Assembly: GCF_030419005.1 (NCBI RefSeq)
Contig: NZ_CP106953.1
Coordinates: 62,001 to 126,000, forward strand
Length of the DNA: 64,000 nt
Direction of reading: 5' to 3'
Source: Eleftheria terrae
GTDB lineage: Bacteria > Pseudomonadota > Gammaproteobacteria > Burkholderiales > Burkholderiaceae_C
Shown: positions 1 through 8,695 of the stretch, in pieces
How the letters are laid out: the number at the start of each line of letters is the position of its first letter
Numbering within the stretch: position 1 is the first letter of the stretch
Position numbers and translations under genes: made by a program
Notes under the pieces: model-generated
What the model was told of the DNA's origin: nothing
Seen by the model: only the letters and a program-made list of their open reading frames with translations
The model's database searches: none

Positions 1-1
1 G

Positions 2-115
2 GAGCTCACGCGCCGCAGCGGGCACTACCGGCCCACCGAGGGCCAGCACCATCAAGTGGTCGACAACCTGCTGCGGCAGGGCGTGTCCCACTTCAACTCA
101 CGTCTGGACGTTTGA
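2..115 (+). CDS. C-terminal end of an unrecognised protein (cut by window start)
   Basis: The first bases form an open frame of 37 codons ending in TGA at 113-115. The C-terminal peptide begins ELTRRSGHYRPTEGQH. A Ser-Gly-His-Tyr-x-Pro-Thr stretch near a C-terminus is seen in several proteobacterial cytosolic proteins, but too little is left to name a family. The next ORF starts 4 bases downstream, suggesting co-transcription. Confidence 0.5.
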   Translation, partial: ELTRRSGHYRPTEGQHHQVVDNLLRQGVSHFNSRLDV

Positions 116-119
116 GTAC

Positions 120-380
120 ATGAACGCACCCCTTTTCTTGCGCATCTCTTTGGCCCTGATGGATGAGATGGCCGACCCCTTGCAGTTCTCCGGGCTGACG
201 CCTGAAGGACGCGAACGGTTCCAAAGCGGTTATACCGAGTCCGAGCTGGCCGGCATCCGCAGTGGCCTGGACTTCGCCTTGGAGAACCCGGCTTACGACT
301 TTGCCTCCCTGGTGCCGGGCATCGAGTACTCGAACGCCGAGATCCTGGCATTCCTGACCAAGCTGCACCGGTCGCTCTGA
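120..380 (+). CDS. hypothetical protein, 86 aa
   Basis: A small acidic protein starting MNAPLFLRISLALMDEM. It has no signal peptide or membrane segment and I do not recognise a family. It starts 4 nt after the stop of the upstream partial gene, which argues for translational coupling and a real product. The composition (balanced charged and hydrophobic residues) looks like real coding sequence. The three antisense frames over it are arginine/proline-rich and look like shadows. It is the last ordinary gene before the IS-rich segment. Confidence 0.5.
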   Translation: MNAPLFLRISLALMDEMADPLQFSGLTPEGRERFQSGYTESELAGIRSGLDFALENPAYDFASLVPGIEYSNAEILAFLTKLHRSL

Positions 381-543
381 GGGTTCGGCGGGGGCGTGAG
401 CTCCCCTGTCAAGTAGACAACTCATCACTGAAGCCTGAGACATTTGCGATCCTGGACAGGAGCTGCCCGCGGCGGCAGTCCTGTCAGCGCGTCGTGAGGC
501 GGACGCTCTGGACTGCTCCCGGTTTGGTAGACAAAACCTGAGC
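381..543. other. intergenic stretch with IS3-type terminal sequence debris
   Basis: No gene is visible. GTAGACAA occurs at about 413-420 and again at about 530-537. The second copy lies just outside the stop codon of the IS3 transposase remnant, where an IS terminal repeat is expected. The stretch is probably the outer end of one or two decayed IS copies. Confidence 0.35.
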
Positions 544-633
544 TCACGCCGCGGCGAGTTCCAACGCCTCGGGACTGATGCCGCCGAGATGGCTGTGGCG
601 GCGCGACCGGTTGTAGAAGACCTCGATGTAATC
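544..633 (-). pseudogene. IS3-family transposase (OrfB) C-terminal remnant
   Basis: On the minus strand the last 29 codons of an IS3-family OrfB remain: the peptide contains YIEVFYNRSRRHSHLGG and ends in ELAAA followed by TGA. The NRxRRHSxLGxxSP block is characteristic of the extreme C-terminus of IS3-family DDE transposases. The rest of the gene is gone because the IS481-type element begins at 634, immediately upstream of the remnant in its own reading direction. Confidence 0.75.
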
Positions 634-1797
634 TGTCCTAGAGACTTGATCTGACAGACAAGCCGTCAAGCGACGGCCGTATCGGTGTGAGGTGTCTGCT
701 TGATCTGATCCAGCTGTTTATCGTACGCCAGCGTTGCACTCTCGATAAAGGTCTGCAGCGGCGTCTTACCGTAGCAGTACTTGCCCGAGTGCGTCCGCTC
801 GGCGTTGTAGCTCTGCATCCACTCGTCAACGTCCACCTGCAGTTCGTCCAGCGAGTTGTACAGCTTGCGCCGGAAGGCGCTGGCGTAGAACTCGTTCTGG
901 ATGGTCTGATGGAAGCGCTCGCAGATCCCGTTGGTCTGAGGCCTCTTCGTGCGCGTGCGCGTGTGCTCGATGTTCTCCAGGTCCAGATACAGCGCGAACT
1001 CGTGCGTCTCCCGGTTGCCGCAGTACTCGCTGCCACGGTCGGTCAGGATGCGCAGCAGCGGCACCCCGTGTTCCTCGAAGAACGGCAGCACCCGGTCGTT
1101 GAGCATATCCGCCGCCGTGATCGCATGCTTGCGGTCGTAGAGTTTGACGAACGCGAGCTTGCTGTACGTGTCGATGAAGGTCTGCTGGTAGATGCGCCCT
1201 ACGCCTTTGAGATTGCCCACGTAGTAGGTGTCCTGCGAGCCGAGGTAGCCCGGGTGCTCTGTCTCGATCTCGCCGTGCGCTTCCTTCTCCTGCTTGGCCT
1301 TCTCCAGCGCACGGACCTGATCCTCTGTGAGAATCACGCCCTCCTGCGCCACCTTGGCCGACAGCGCCTTCAGGCGCAGTTGGAAGGTCTGCAAGTCATG
1401 GCGCAGCCAGATCGTGCGCACGCCGGCGGGTGATACGCTGATGGCGCGCTTTCTCAACTCGTTGGCAACGCGCACCTGGCCGTATGCCGGCTGCTCCAGC
1501 GCGAAGTCGATCACCGCTCGCTCGATGATGGGGTCCGCCCGGTTCTTCAGGTTGGGCTTCTTGCGGGAGATCTCTGCGAGCGCCGTTTCTCCGCCCGTCT
1601 CGTACAGTTCCTTGAAGCGGTAGAAGCTGTCTCGGCTGAAACCCAGCACCTTGCATGCTTCTGATACGCTGCCCAGCGTCTGCGCCAGCTTCAATAGCCC
1701 GATCTTGTTGCGAATGATCTTCTCATCTTGTGTCATCTGACTTCCTTGAACGCCCTGTCGGGCAAGGGTAATGTCAGATCAAGTCGTAGCTATGACA
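634..1797 (-). mobile_element. complete IS481-type insertion sequence with terminal inverted repeats
   Basis: The element is about 1164 bp with one transposase gene. The left end (634-656) and the right end (1772-1797, read on the minus strand) are imperfect inverted repeats. Both begin TGTC and share the block ACTTGATCTGACA, with a 2-3 nt indel between. The bases flanking the two ends do not form an obvious target-site duplication, and the flanks come from different IS families (IS3 left, IS66 right). The element therefore either recombined after insertion or sits at a deletion junction. Confidence 0.75.
666..1736 (-). CDS. IS481-family transposase, 356 aa
   Basis: A full-length transposase of the usual IS481 size. 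The N-terminal 60 residues hold a helix-turn-helix (SVSEACKVLGFSRDSFYRF). The rve/DDE core follows: a first Asp in SQDTYYVGNLKGVGR (about residue 170; D189 is the alternative), a second in LTDRGSEYCG (D233), and Glu in NGICERFHQTIQ (E273). It catalyses cut-and-paste or copy-out transposition of the surrounding element. It is intact and framed by terminal repeats, so it could be active. It is the only undamaged transposase in the window. Confidence 0.9.
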   Translation of the reverse strand: MTQDEKIIRNKIGLLKLAQTLGSVSEACKVLGFSRDSFYRFKELYETGGETALAEISRKKPNLKNRADPIIERAVIDFALEQPAYGQVRVANELRKRAISVSPAGVRTIWLRHDLQTFQLRLKALSAKVAQEGVILTEDQVRALEKAKQEKEAHGEIETEHPGYLGSQDTYYVGNLKGVGRIYQQTFIDTYSKLAFVKLYDRKHAITAADMLNDRVLPFFEEHGVPLLRILTDRGSEYCGNRETHEFALYLDLENIEHTRTRTKRPQTNGICERFHQTIQNEFYASAFRRKLYNSLDELQVDVDEWMQSYNAERTHSGKYCYGKTPLQTFIESATLAYDKQLDQIKQTPHTDTAVA

Positions 1798-1798
1798 C

Positions 1799-1942
1799 AT
1801 GGGCTTGATCCAGTCGGCTAGGCTCAACGGCATCGACCCCTGGCGCTACCTACGCGACGTCATGGAGCGGCTGCCGACTCACCCCGCTGCTCGCATCGCC
1901 GAGTTGCTGCCGCATGGCTGGACGCGACCCTCGACAGAGTGA
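1799..1942 (+). pseudogene. IS66-family transposase (TnpC) C-terminal remnant
   Basis: On the plus strand a frame reads GLIQSARLNGIDPWRYLRDV and continues to ELLPHGWTRPSTE before TGA. This is the conserved C-terminus of IS66 TnpC (usual form LIQSARLNG-DPY-YLKDVL-RLPT ending LLPHRW). Everything upstream is missing, replaced by the IS481-type element that ends one base earlier. It is non-functional. Confidence 0.8.
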
Positions 1943-1989
1943 TCGACGACCGTGCTCTGGCTGGCATGTGATAGCCGGACGCGTACGGC

Positions 1990-2212
1990 CCAGCCGTCAA
2001 TGCGCAGCCTGCTATGCAGCATTCGGTAGCCGTGGCGGCGATGCTGGCCGGCGAGCTCCTTCAACTTCTCTCGCAGGGCCGCATTGCCGTCGTCGCGGGG
2101 TCGGTAGCGCAGCGTGCTCGGGCTCATGCCCATCAGCTTCAGCGCGCCTGGCGTTCGCTCAGGCCCCGGGCCTGCAGCTGCCGCACGACCTCGCGTCGCG
2201 CCGACACGGCAA
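1990..2212 (-). pseudogene. IS3-family OrfB N-terminal fragment, frameshifted and truncated
   Basis: This lies just downstream of the OrfA at 2213-2473 in the order expected for an IS3 element. The peptide begins VVAVSARREVVRQLQARGLS, breaks at a stop near 2145, and continues in another frame as LKLMGMSPSTLRYRPRDDGN through GYRMLHSRLRIDGWAV. It then stops matching and meets the IS66 remnant. Only the N-terminal HTH_21-like part of the transposase survives; the DDE domain is absent. Confidence 0.7.
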
Positions 2213-2473
2213 CTACTTTCCCTTGAGCACCTCGCGCATCGCGTCCACTTCGAGCATCGAGTTGGCCAACAGCTTCTTCAGCTTCGTGTTCTCGGCTTCC
2301 AGCGCCTTCAGGCGTTGCGCGTCCGACACCTTCATGCCGCGGAACTTGGCTTTCCAGGCGTAGCAGCTCGGTTCACTGAAGCCGTGCTTGCGGCACAACT
2401 CCTTGACCGGCAGCCCTGCATCCGCTTCGCGCAGGAAGCCAATGATCTGCTCCTCGGTGTATCGCCTCTTCAT
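2213..2473 (-). CDS. IS3-family OrfA (HTH protein), 86 aa
   Basis: The protein starts MKRRYTEEQIIGFLREADAG. It carries an HTH_8-type fold (LPVKELCRKHGFSEPSCYAWKAKF), a leucine-zipper-like segment (RLKALEAENTKLKKLLANSM) and the usual ending AMREVLKGK. This is the DNA-binding partner of an IS3 OrfAB transposase. The gene looks intact, but its OrfB (1990-2212) is broken. The frame stays open upstream of Met into a different IS copy (2501-3245), giving a 176-codon chimeric ORF. I take the internal Met as the true start because OrfA proteins normally begin MKR-YTEEQI. Confidence 0.75.
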   Translation of the reverse strand: MKRRYTEEQIIGFLREADAGLPVKELCRKHGFSEPSCYAWKAKFRGMKVSDAQRLKALEAENTKLKKLLANSMLEVDAMREVLKGK

Positions 2474-2500
2474 CGCTCCGATCTCCACACGGAGGCAGCG

Positions 2501-3245
2501 CACGATGGCCTCGCGAGACTGCTGCAGGGTCTGGAACTGCTGCTCGTTCAGGCACTCGTCTCGGAACTTGCCGTTGAAGCTTTCGATGTAGCCGTTCTGC
2601 ATGGGCCTGCCGGGCTGGATCAGGAGATGCCGTACACCATGCTGGATGGTCCAGGCGATGAAGGCACGGCTGGTGAAATCGGGTCCGTTGTCCAGTCCTG
2701 GCAGCGTGGGATAGCCCCGGAAGCGGGCCGCACGGTCCAGCAACCTTGTGACGTACTCGCCAGAGATGCCATAGTCGACTGTAATGTCGACGCACTCGTG
2801 GCTGAAGTCGTCGGCGACCGTCAGGCACTTCTGTCGCCGGCCTGCGGACCTTCTTGCGCTTGCGCTTGCGCACCGCCAGGCCGGCCGACGCGTAGAGACG
2901 CCATACCCGCTTGTGATTCACGCCGTGGAACTCCGGACGCAGCAGCTCGTGGATGCGGCGGTAGCCGAACCGGCACCGCTGGTGCGCGACTTCGCCAATG
3001 GGCGCAGCCAGCGCCTGCGTCCGCGCATCGACTTGCGGCGGGTGCGGGTAGGCTGTCGCCGGAGAGCCCCACGAGACGACACGCGCGGCGCTGCGACAGT
3101 GGGTGCTCTTGAACCATCCTGCGGACCGCCTCGCGATTGGCCCGTGGGGCTAACGCTTTACCCCGAGCACGCTCTTGAGCGCATGCATGTCCAGATGGGC
3201 CTCAGCCAGCAGCTTCTTGAGCTTGGCGTTCTCGGTACCGGGATG
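2501..3245 (-). pseudogene. second IS3-family copy: OrfA tail plus degenerate OrfB
   Basis: From high to low coordinates this reads: the tail of an OrfA (ENAKLKKLLAEAHLDMHALK, ending GVKR then stop); OrfB start MVQEHPLSQRRACRLVGLSG; a frameshift; HRCRFGYRRIHELLRPEF and NHKRVWRLYASAGLAVRKRK; then a jump from KKVRRPA to RRQKCLTVADDFSHECVD. The jump removes about 25 residues, including the segment with the first catalytic Asp (normally W-S-M-D-F). The remainder (LDNGPDF, NGYIESFNGKFRDECLN) is in frame and stops at REAIV, where OrfA of the other copy begins. It is inactive. Confidence 0.8.
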
Positions 3246-3401
3246 TGGGACTGGCTGGACTTGATGCAGCACACAGCGGAATGGGGCCGCGAGAGCGCGG
3301 GGCCGGTGGGCGGGTTCGCCGGCTCGCCTCCCTCACGGGCCTGCCCGCCCGCGCCTGGCGCGTCGCACGGGTGCGGCGCTGCGGCCGCAGCGATGCACGG
3401 C
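3246..3401. other. gap between IS debris and chromosomal genes
   Basis: There are no recognisable genes or IS ends. The stretch is GC-rich, lies downstream of the DJ-1/PfpI gene, and may hold its 3' untranslated region. No convincing terminator hairpin was found. Confidence 0.3.
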
Positions 3402-4055
3402 TCAGGCCGGTGCCGGTGCCCAGTCATACTGCATCTGCCGTGCCGTCGCACGTGCCAGGTCCTCGCCGAGGATGCGGCCCACCAGGTGCAGGCTCATCAC
3501 GATACCGGCCGAGATACCGGCGGAGGTCAGCAGCGCTCCCTCGTCGACGAAGGGCACCGAGTCGATGACGTTCAGTGCCGGGAAGCCGGCACGCAGGTCG
3601 TCCACGTCTTCCCAGTGGGTGGTGACGGTGCGGCCGTCGAGCAGGCCCAGCCTGGCGAGGATGAAAGCGCCGGTGCAGACCGAGGCGGTCACGGTGGCCG
3701 CTGCGGCGGCCGTGCCCACCCACTGCAGCGTCGTGCTGTCGTTCAGCGGCTGCGTGACCACACCGCCCGGCACGATCAGCAGGTCAAAGCGCGGCGCGTT
3801 CTCGAAGCCGTAGCGTGGCAGCACCTGAAGACCATGGCGTGCCACCACCGGGCCGGTGCCGGCCGCCACCGTGGCCACCTCGAACACCGGCGCCGCTTGC
3901 GGACGACGGCGCCGCGCCAGTCGGGTCGCCACCGAGAACACCTCAAATGGCCCGGCGAAGTCCAGCACTTCGACCTCGGGGAACAACAGGATGCCAATCT
4001 GCAGGCTGCGGCCGGTTTCCAGGACGGCGGCCAGGGTGGCGTCAGGGGAAGTCAT
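3402..4055 (-). CDS. DJ-1/PfpI family protein (isonitrile-hydratase-like), 217 aa
   Basis: A single DJ-1/PfpI (glutamine-amidotransferase-like) domain fills residues 18-205. Motifs are QIGILLFPEVEVLDFAGPFE at the N-terminus, FDLLIVPGG, and the nucleophile elbow ASVCTGAFIL with Cys127, followed by TTHWEDVDDL and TSAGISAGI. Family members include isonitrile hydratases and regulator-like amidase domains; the substrate cannot be told. There is no signal peptide, so it is probably cytosolic. The start codon overlaps the stop of the upstream gene by 4 nt (ATGA), so translation is coupled. Confidence 0.85.
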   Translation of the reverse strand: MTSPDATLAAVLETGRSLQIGILLFPEVEVLDFAGPFEVFSVATRLARRRRPQAAPVFEVATVAAGTGPVVARHGLQVLPRYGFENAPRFDLLIVPGGVVTQPLNDSTTLQWVGTAAAAATVTASVCTGAFILARLGLLDGRTVTTHWEDVDDLRAGFPALNVIDSVPFVDEGALLTSAGISAGIVMSLHLVGRILGEDLARATARQMQYDWAPAPA

Positions 4056-5086
4056 GCATCAGCTCCGGAAGCAAGGGGATGGGGCACAGCGCCCACGGTG
4101 GAAGAAAAACGTTGGCGCCATTCGCCTGGCGAGACGCCGAGACGGCGCAGGAAGACCCGGCGCATGACATCGCCGCTCCTGAAGCCGCAGCGCCCGGCGA
4201 CCGCCTCGATCGAGGCGCCCGGTTGCTGCAGCTCGCGCTGCGCCCGCTGCAGCCGGGCGCGCTCGACGAATTCACCGGGGCTCATGCCGGTCTCGCGGCG
4301 AAAGACGCGGGCGAAGTGGCGGGGGCTGATGCAGGCCCGCCCGGCCAGCACCTCCACCGAGAGGTCGGCCTCGGGATGGGCCAGGGCCCATTGCAGCACC
4401 GCCTGCACACCCGCTTCGCCGGCGCGCTGCGCCTCCAGCTCTGCGCTGAACTGCGATTGCCCGCCGGGGCGCTTGAGGAACATCACCATCTCCTGGGCGG
4501 TGCGCAGCGCGAGTGCGCGGCCGTGGTCCTGCTCGATCATCGCCAGTGCGAGGTCGATGCCGGCCGTCACGCCGGCCGAGGTCCATACCCCGCCGTCCTC
4601 GATGAACAGCGGGTCGCTTTCCACCCGCACTGCGGGATAGCGCTTGGCGAGGCGCGCAGTCCAGTTCCAATGGGTGGTGGCCCGCCGCCCGTCCAGCAGG
4701 CCGGCCTCGCCCAGTAGCATCGCACCGCTGCAGATGGAGCCGATGCGGCGCACCCGGGGCGCCATGGCCGCCAGCCAGTGCACCAGCGGCCCCCGCTCGC
4801 AGGCGGCGGCCACGCCGCTGCCGCCGGCCACCAGCAGGGTGTCGATCGGCCCGGCATCGGCCAGGCCGCGCTCGGCGACCAGGGCCAGGCCCGACGAAGC
4901 CCGCAGCAGCCCGGGCTGTTCGGCCAGCACCTCCACCCGGTAGCCCACGCCGCCGAGCAGCGCCGCGTTCGAGAACGCTTCCAGCGGGCCCACCGCATCC
5001 AGCAGCTCCATGCCGGGGTAGGCCAGCATGGCGATGGTGCGCCGCTTGCGGGCGGCAGGGTCGGATGGGGTGTGGAAGTTCGTCAT
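4052..5086 (-). CDS. GlxA-type transcriptional regulator (DJ-1/PfpI domain + AraC HTH), 344 aa
   Basis: Residues 15-195 are a DJ-1/PfpI-like sensor domain (TIAMLAYPGMELLDAVGPLE, then GSICSGAMLL with Cys119, TTHWNWT, TSAGVTAGID). Residues about 225-325 are an AraC/XylS double helix-turn-helix (CISPRHFARVFRRETGMSPG and IEAVAGRCGFRSGDVMRRVF). This architecture is that of GlxA-family activators. It probably regulates the coupled downstream DJ-1 gene and perhaps itself. The two proteins share the same fold, which suggests an old duplication of the enzyme/sensor part. Confidence 0.88.
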   Translation of the reverse strand: MTNFHTPSDPAARKRRTIAMLAYPGMELLDAVGPLEAFSNAALLGGVGYRVEVLAEQPGLLRASSGLALVAERGLADAGPIDTLLVAGGSGVAAACERGPLVHWLAAMAPRVRRIGSICSGAMLLGEAGLLDGRRATTHWNWTARLAKRYPAVRVESDPLFIEDGGVWTSAGVTAGIDLALAMIEQDHGRALALRTAQEMVMFLKRPGGQSQFSAELEAQRAGEAGVQAVLQWALAHPEADLSVEVLAGRACISPRHFARVFRRETGMSPGEFVERARLQRAQRELQQPGASIEAVAGRCGFRSGDVMRRVFLRRLGVSPGEWRQRFSSTVGAVPHPLASGADA

Positions 5087-5194
5087 GCCGCTATCGTGCG
5101 GCGGCTGTCACTTGTCCGCAAGGACTTTGATCCGACGATTTCTGCCACGGTGGCCGGCCGCGGCTGCGTCATCACGGCGGCGGCCGGGCGGGCG

Positions 5195-7969
5195 TCAGGG
5201 CAACAGGTCGACCTCGACCAGCACCGGCAGGTGGTCGCTGACGATGCCGGTGTAGGCGGCCCATAGCCTGACCTCGGCGTCCTGTTCCAGCTTGTTCAGG
5301 GCGGTGACCAGCTCACCGAGGTCACGCAGGCGCTGCTCGATCGGCCGCTGGCGGCGGCCCCTTGGGGCACGGACCGAGGTGGACGGCGTGTCCTCGCCGT
5401 CGGTGTCGTCGATGTCGTTCAGGTCGCCCAGGTCGCCCAGGTCGTCGGGGACGTCCGGCAGCTCGTCGTCATCGACGGCAATGTCCATGGCGCTGGGTGA
5501 AACGGCTGCCGTGGCAGCCTTGCGGCGGGTGGCGGGCCGCGCTTGCGGCTTGGCCTTGGCCTGCCTCCTGGCCTTTGCCTTGTCGGCCTTCTGCTGCTTG
5601 ATGAGCGCGTCGGCATACGCCGTCAGTTCCTTGAGCACCGGCGGCAGATGGTGAAGCACCTGGCTTGCCGGCGAAGGGGCAAGACCGCTGAAGAACGAAG
5701 CGGCCAGGCTCGATGCGAACCAGGACTGGCGCCGCCATAGCTCGTCGACCACCGCCTTGCGATGCTGGCGCAGCAGCCAGTCGGCATACGGGATGCGGGC
5801 GGCGTGCGACTGCAGCCAGGCCTCGCCGTCCGCCAGGGCCGACCTGATCAGGTGAACCACCCCCGTGTAGGTGCGCACGATCTGCTCGACCAGCACGACT
5901 TGCAGCTCGATGGTCTCGGAACCGGTGGCGGTTGCCACGGTGATCTGTTCCTTCAGCAATTCGTTCGTGAAGAAGGTGAAGGCGCTGCAGACCACCGCGC
6001 TACGCACCTTCGCACCGCCGTCGAGGAAATCGAAGGGCTGGTACACCGCATCGTAGGGCGCCGAGAACCTGGCTTCACCCTTGGCGATGCTGAGTGCCCG
6101 CTTGAGGGTGGTTTCCGGGTGGGAGCCATCGCTGCGGCAGCGGCGCAGATAGCCGGCCGCCCCCATGTCCACCAGGTGCTTCACCCGCAGGGTGGTACGA
6201 CGATCACGCGCCGGTGTCTTCCGCTTGCTGCCGCCTTCCTCCTGCACGAAGGGCGCGGTGATGTTGAAGTCGCCGACGATCAGGGGGGCCGGCTCGTGGC
6301 CGGCCAACAGGCGGGCTTCGTCTTCGACCGTGAGCAGCCGCGCCAGCACGTCGCTCTCGACCTTGTAGGCCGGGTCCATCGCCTTGATTTCCTTGGAGCC
6401 GGAATAGCGGTTGTGGTGCAGTGCAAAAGGCACCGACAGGTGCGCCGCGACAGGAAAGCTGATCTTCATCGCCGATCGACCGGCCAGGACATGGCCCGGC
6501 GTCTGCGAGACCAGCAAGTCCCGGTTCCTGCCGCCGTGGAGCACGCCATACAACCCTTGGGTGTTGTAGCCCAGGTCCTCGAAAGGCGCGCCGAAGAAGG
6601 CCTGCAGGTGCGATGGCGAATACGGCCGATACGCCACGCCGTAGGTTTCGGCATGCGGCTTGGGCACCAGGCCCAGGCGGATCAGGCCGTACACCAGCAG
6701 CTCGCCGTCACTGGCGGTGAAGACCGCGCCGTTGTCCTGATCGTGTGCCTGCAGCGTCACGGCCTGCCGGGATCCCAGGAGCAGGCTCAGGGCGACCAGG
6801 TCTCCTGGTTCGCCCGCGCTGTTGAGCCACAGGCACTGCTGCGAAGGCAACAGGTGTCCCGGCTGGCCCGGCGACGATGCGGGCAGGACGTCGCCTTCCC
6901 CCACGGAGCCGAGCCGCCGGTGCAGCAACCAGGCCAGCAGCGTCCACTGGACCACCTGCGCCACGCCGGCCGCTGGCGACGGGTGAATCCAGCCGTCCTG
7001 GAGTTGCCGCGCGGCAAGGATGGCTTCACGCACCCGGCCCAGCTCGGTCTCCGGCGCGGACAGGAACTGCTCGGGCGATTGGATGGACTCGACCAGGACC
7101 TCCCGGACCAGGCTCAGGTGTTCCTCCTGCCAGGCCGGCGGCTGCGCCCCCTCGAGGTGGCGGTCGCACCACAACGCGAGGATGACGAGCGCCTTCTCCG
7201 GATCATCGAGCACGAGCGCGGGCTGGCTGAGGGTGTTCAGGCAGTCGGAGGCCTGCCACAGCAGTTGCAGCCCTCCTTGCAGCGCCGGTCCGTCAAGGAC
7301 TGGAAAGCCGCTCGGGCAGATGCGATAACCCTCGCCCACCAGCATCAGGGCCCGCAAGGTCTCGACATCGGCATCGAACAGCCGGGGCGGCACCTGCTGC
7401 GGCAGCTCGGACAGCCCGTGTGTGGCGGGGCTGACCAGCGGTTCCACGCTGCGCCGACCGGACTCCCCACAGTCGACCTCTTTCTGGTGCCAGCGCGCTG
7501 CCAGCCGCGTCATCACCTGGCCGACGTCGGCCCCGGTTTCCATGATCAGCAGCGCATCGATGCCCAGCCGGAAGGCGCAGTCGGCGGCGATGGCCATGCG
7601 GGCCTGGTTGCGCCGGGAGTCGATGGGCTGTGTGCCGGCCGGCCGGGGATCGTGGGTGAAATTCTCCAGGTTCCACACCAGCGCACGGAAGTAGCGCGGC
7701 ATCGGCGTCTGCACCACGTTGTCCAGCGTGGGAGCCACGGCCGTTGTCTGGGATGGCTGAGGAACCCGCGGTAGCTGCAGCTGCTGCTTCAGTCGGTCCC
7801 GGCGGGGGCAGACGCTCGGGTGTGTCTGGGAGGGCGGCTGGCTCAAGGCAAGTACGTCGAGCGACGCCAACATCTGCAGCGCCGCGTCCGGCGAGGCGGG
7901 GCAGTCGCACAGCTCCATTGGCTGGCCGCCCGTCTGGAAGGCCGAATGATGCGGGCCGGGGCGGGTCAT
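5195..7969 (-). CDS. large endonuclease/exonuclease/phosphatase (EEP)-fold protein, 924 aa
   Basis: EEP-superfamily signatures are present but widely spaced: [13 protein letters not shown] (about 97-108), [13 protein letters not shown] (about 137-149, metal-binding Glu), [12 protein letters not shown] (about 562-573) and the terminal ASDHxPV-type motif [15 protein letters not shown]. About 400 residues are inserted between the second and third motifs, and a basic K/A-rich, then acidic Asp-rich linker precedes the C-terminus (about 780-880). EEP proteins cleave phosphodiester bonds, so a nuclease or phosphodiesterase is likely. No signal peptide. It overlaps the upstream peptidoglycan-binding gene by 4 nt. 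The operon resembles type VI secretion cargo loci, so an exported nuclease effector is possible, but that is inference. Confidence 0.65.
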
Positions 7970-8634
7970 GGCGCCAGCCCCTGTGTCGCGATGTGCTGCG
8001 CCAGCTGGTTGAGCTGCTGGTGATGGGCGTCCAGCGCATCGCGGGTGCGCTCATCCAGCTCCCCGGTACAGGGCAGCTCCATCAGGCGTTGGAAGCGCGC
8101 CAGTGCGAGGCGGGTGGCCTGTCCCAGCTCGCCGGCGTCGCCCGCGCAGGGAAAACCCAGGTTGCTGAGGCGGTGCTGCACGCCGGCCAGGGTGGATTTC
8201 GGGTCCAGCCCGCCGAAGACGAGTGCCAGTTCCACCTCGTCGAGCTGCAGGGTGCCTCGTTGCGCAGTCGTGGGCAGGTGGTGCCGCAGCACGCCATCGG
8301 CGTCGGTCGTGCCTTCCAGCAGCCGGCCGTCGACCACCAGTCGGTATGGTCGTTGCCGGCGCGGCTCGCCCCAGGCGTCGAGCAGCTGGAGCGTGAAGTG
8401 CATCGGCACCCCGCGGCGGCGGAAGCGGTGCCGCCGGTCCGTCGCGGCCGCCACCGTCTTGGGCGTGCGTTCGGGCACCGTCAGGACATCGCCTGGGTTC
8501 AGCACATCCATGTGCTCGCGCCGCTTGCGCAGCTCGGCATTGGCGGGATGGGACCACAGGGTCTCGGGCGCGAAGCCGGTGGCGCCGGCAATGCGCACGA
8601 CGCTGTCGCCTTCGGAGATGGTCACGGTGCTCAT
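7966..8634 (-). CDS. LysM-like / peptidoglycan-binding-domain protein, 222 aa
   Basis: The N-terminal 60 residues look like a LysM-type module ([20 protein letters not shown], ending [11 protein letters not shown]). Residues about 150-215 match the PG_binding_1 fold ([46 protein letters not shown]). The middle part ([20 protein letters not shown]) resembles a small beta-sandwich. I start at the ATG giving MSTVTIS because an AGGAGG Shine-Dalgarno lies 8 nt before it; the upstream ATG would overlap that site. Such proteins are common next to VgrG/PAAR effector genes. It is the middle gene of a three-gene operon. Confidence 0.75.
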
Positions 8635-8695
8635 CGGAATCGCCTCCTGCACAGGGGAGCGGGATCGGGTGGGTACGGCAGCGCAGCGGTGCGCT

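Noticed and set aside
2784..4640. 618-codon plus-strand frame
   Set aside because: It crosses IS debris and the antisense of two well-supported DJ-1-type genes; no domain.
5762..7774. 670-codon plus-strand frame opposite the EEP-fold gene
   Set aside because: Low-complexity Arg/Gln/Gly-rich sequence; the minus-strand frame carries EEP motifs and operon spacing.
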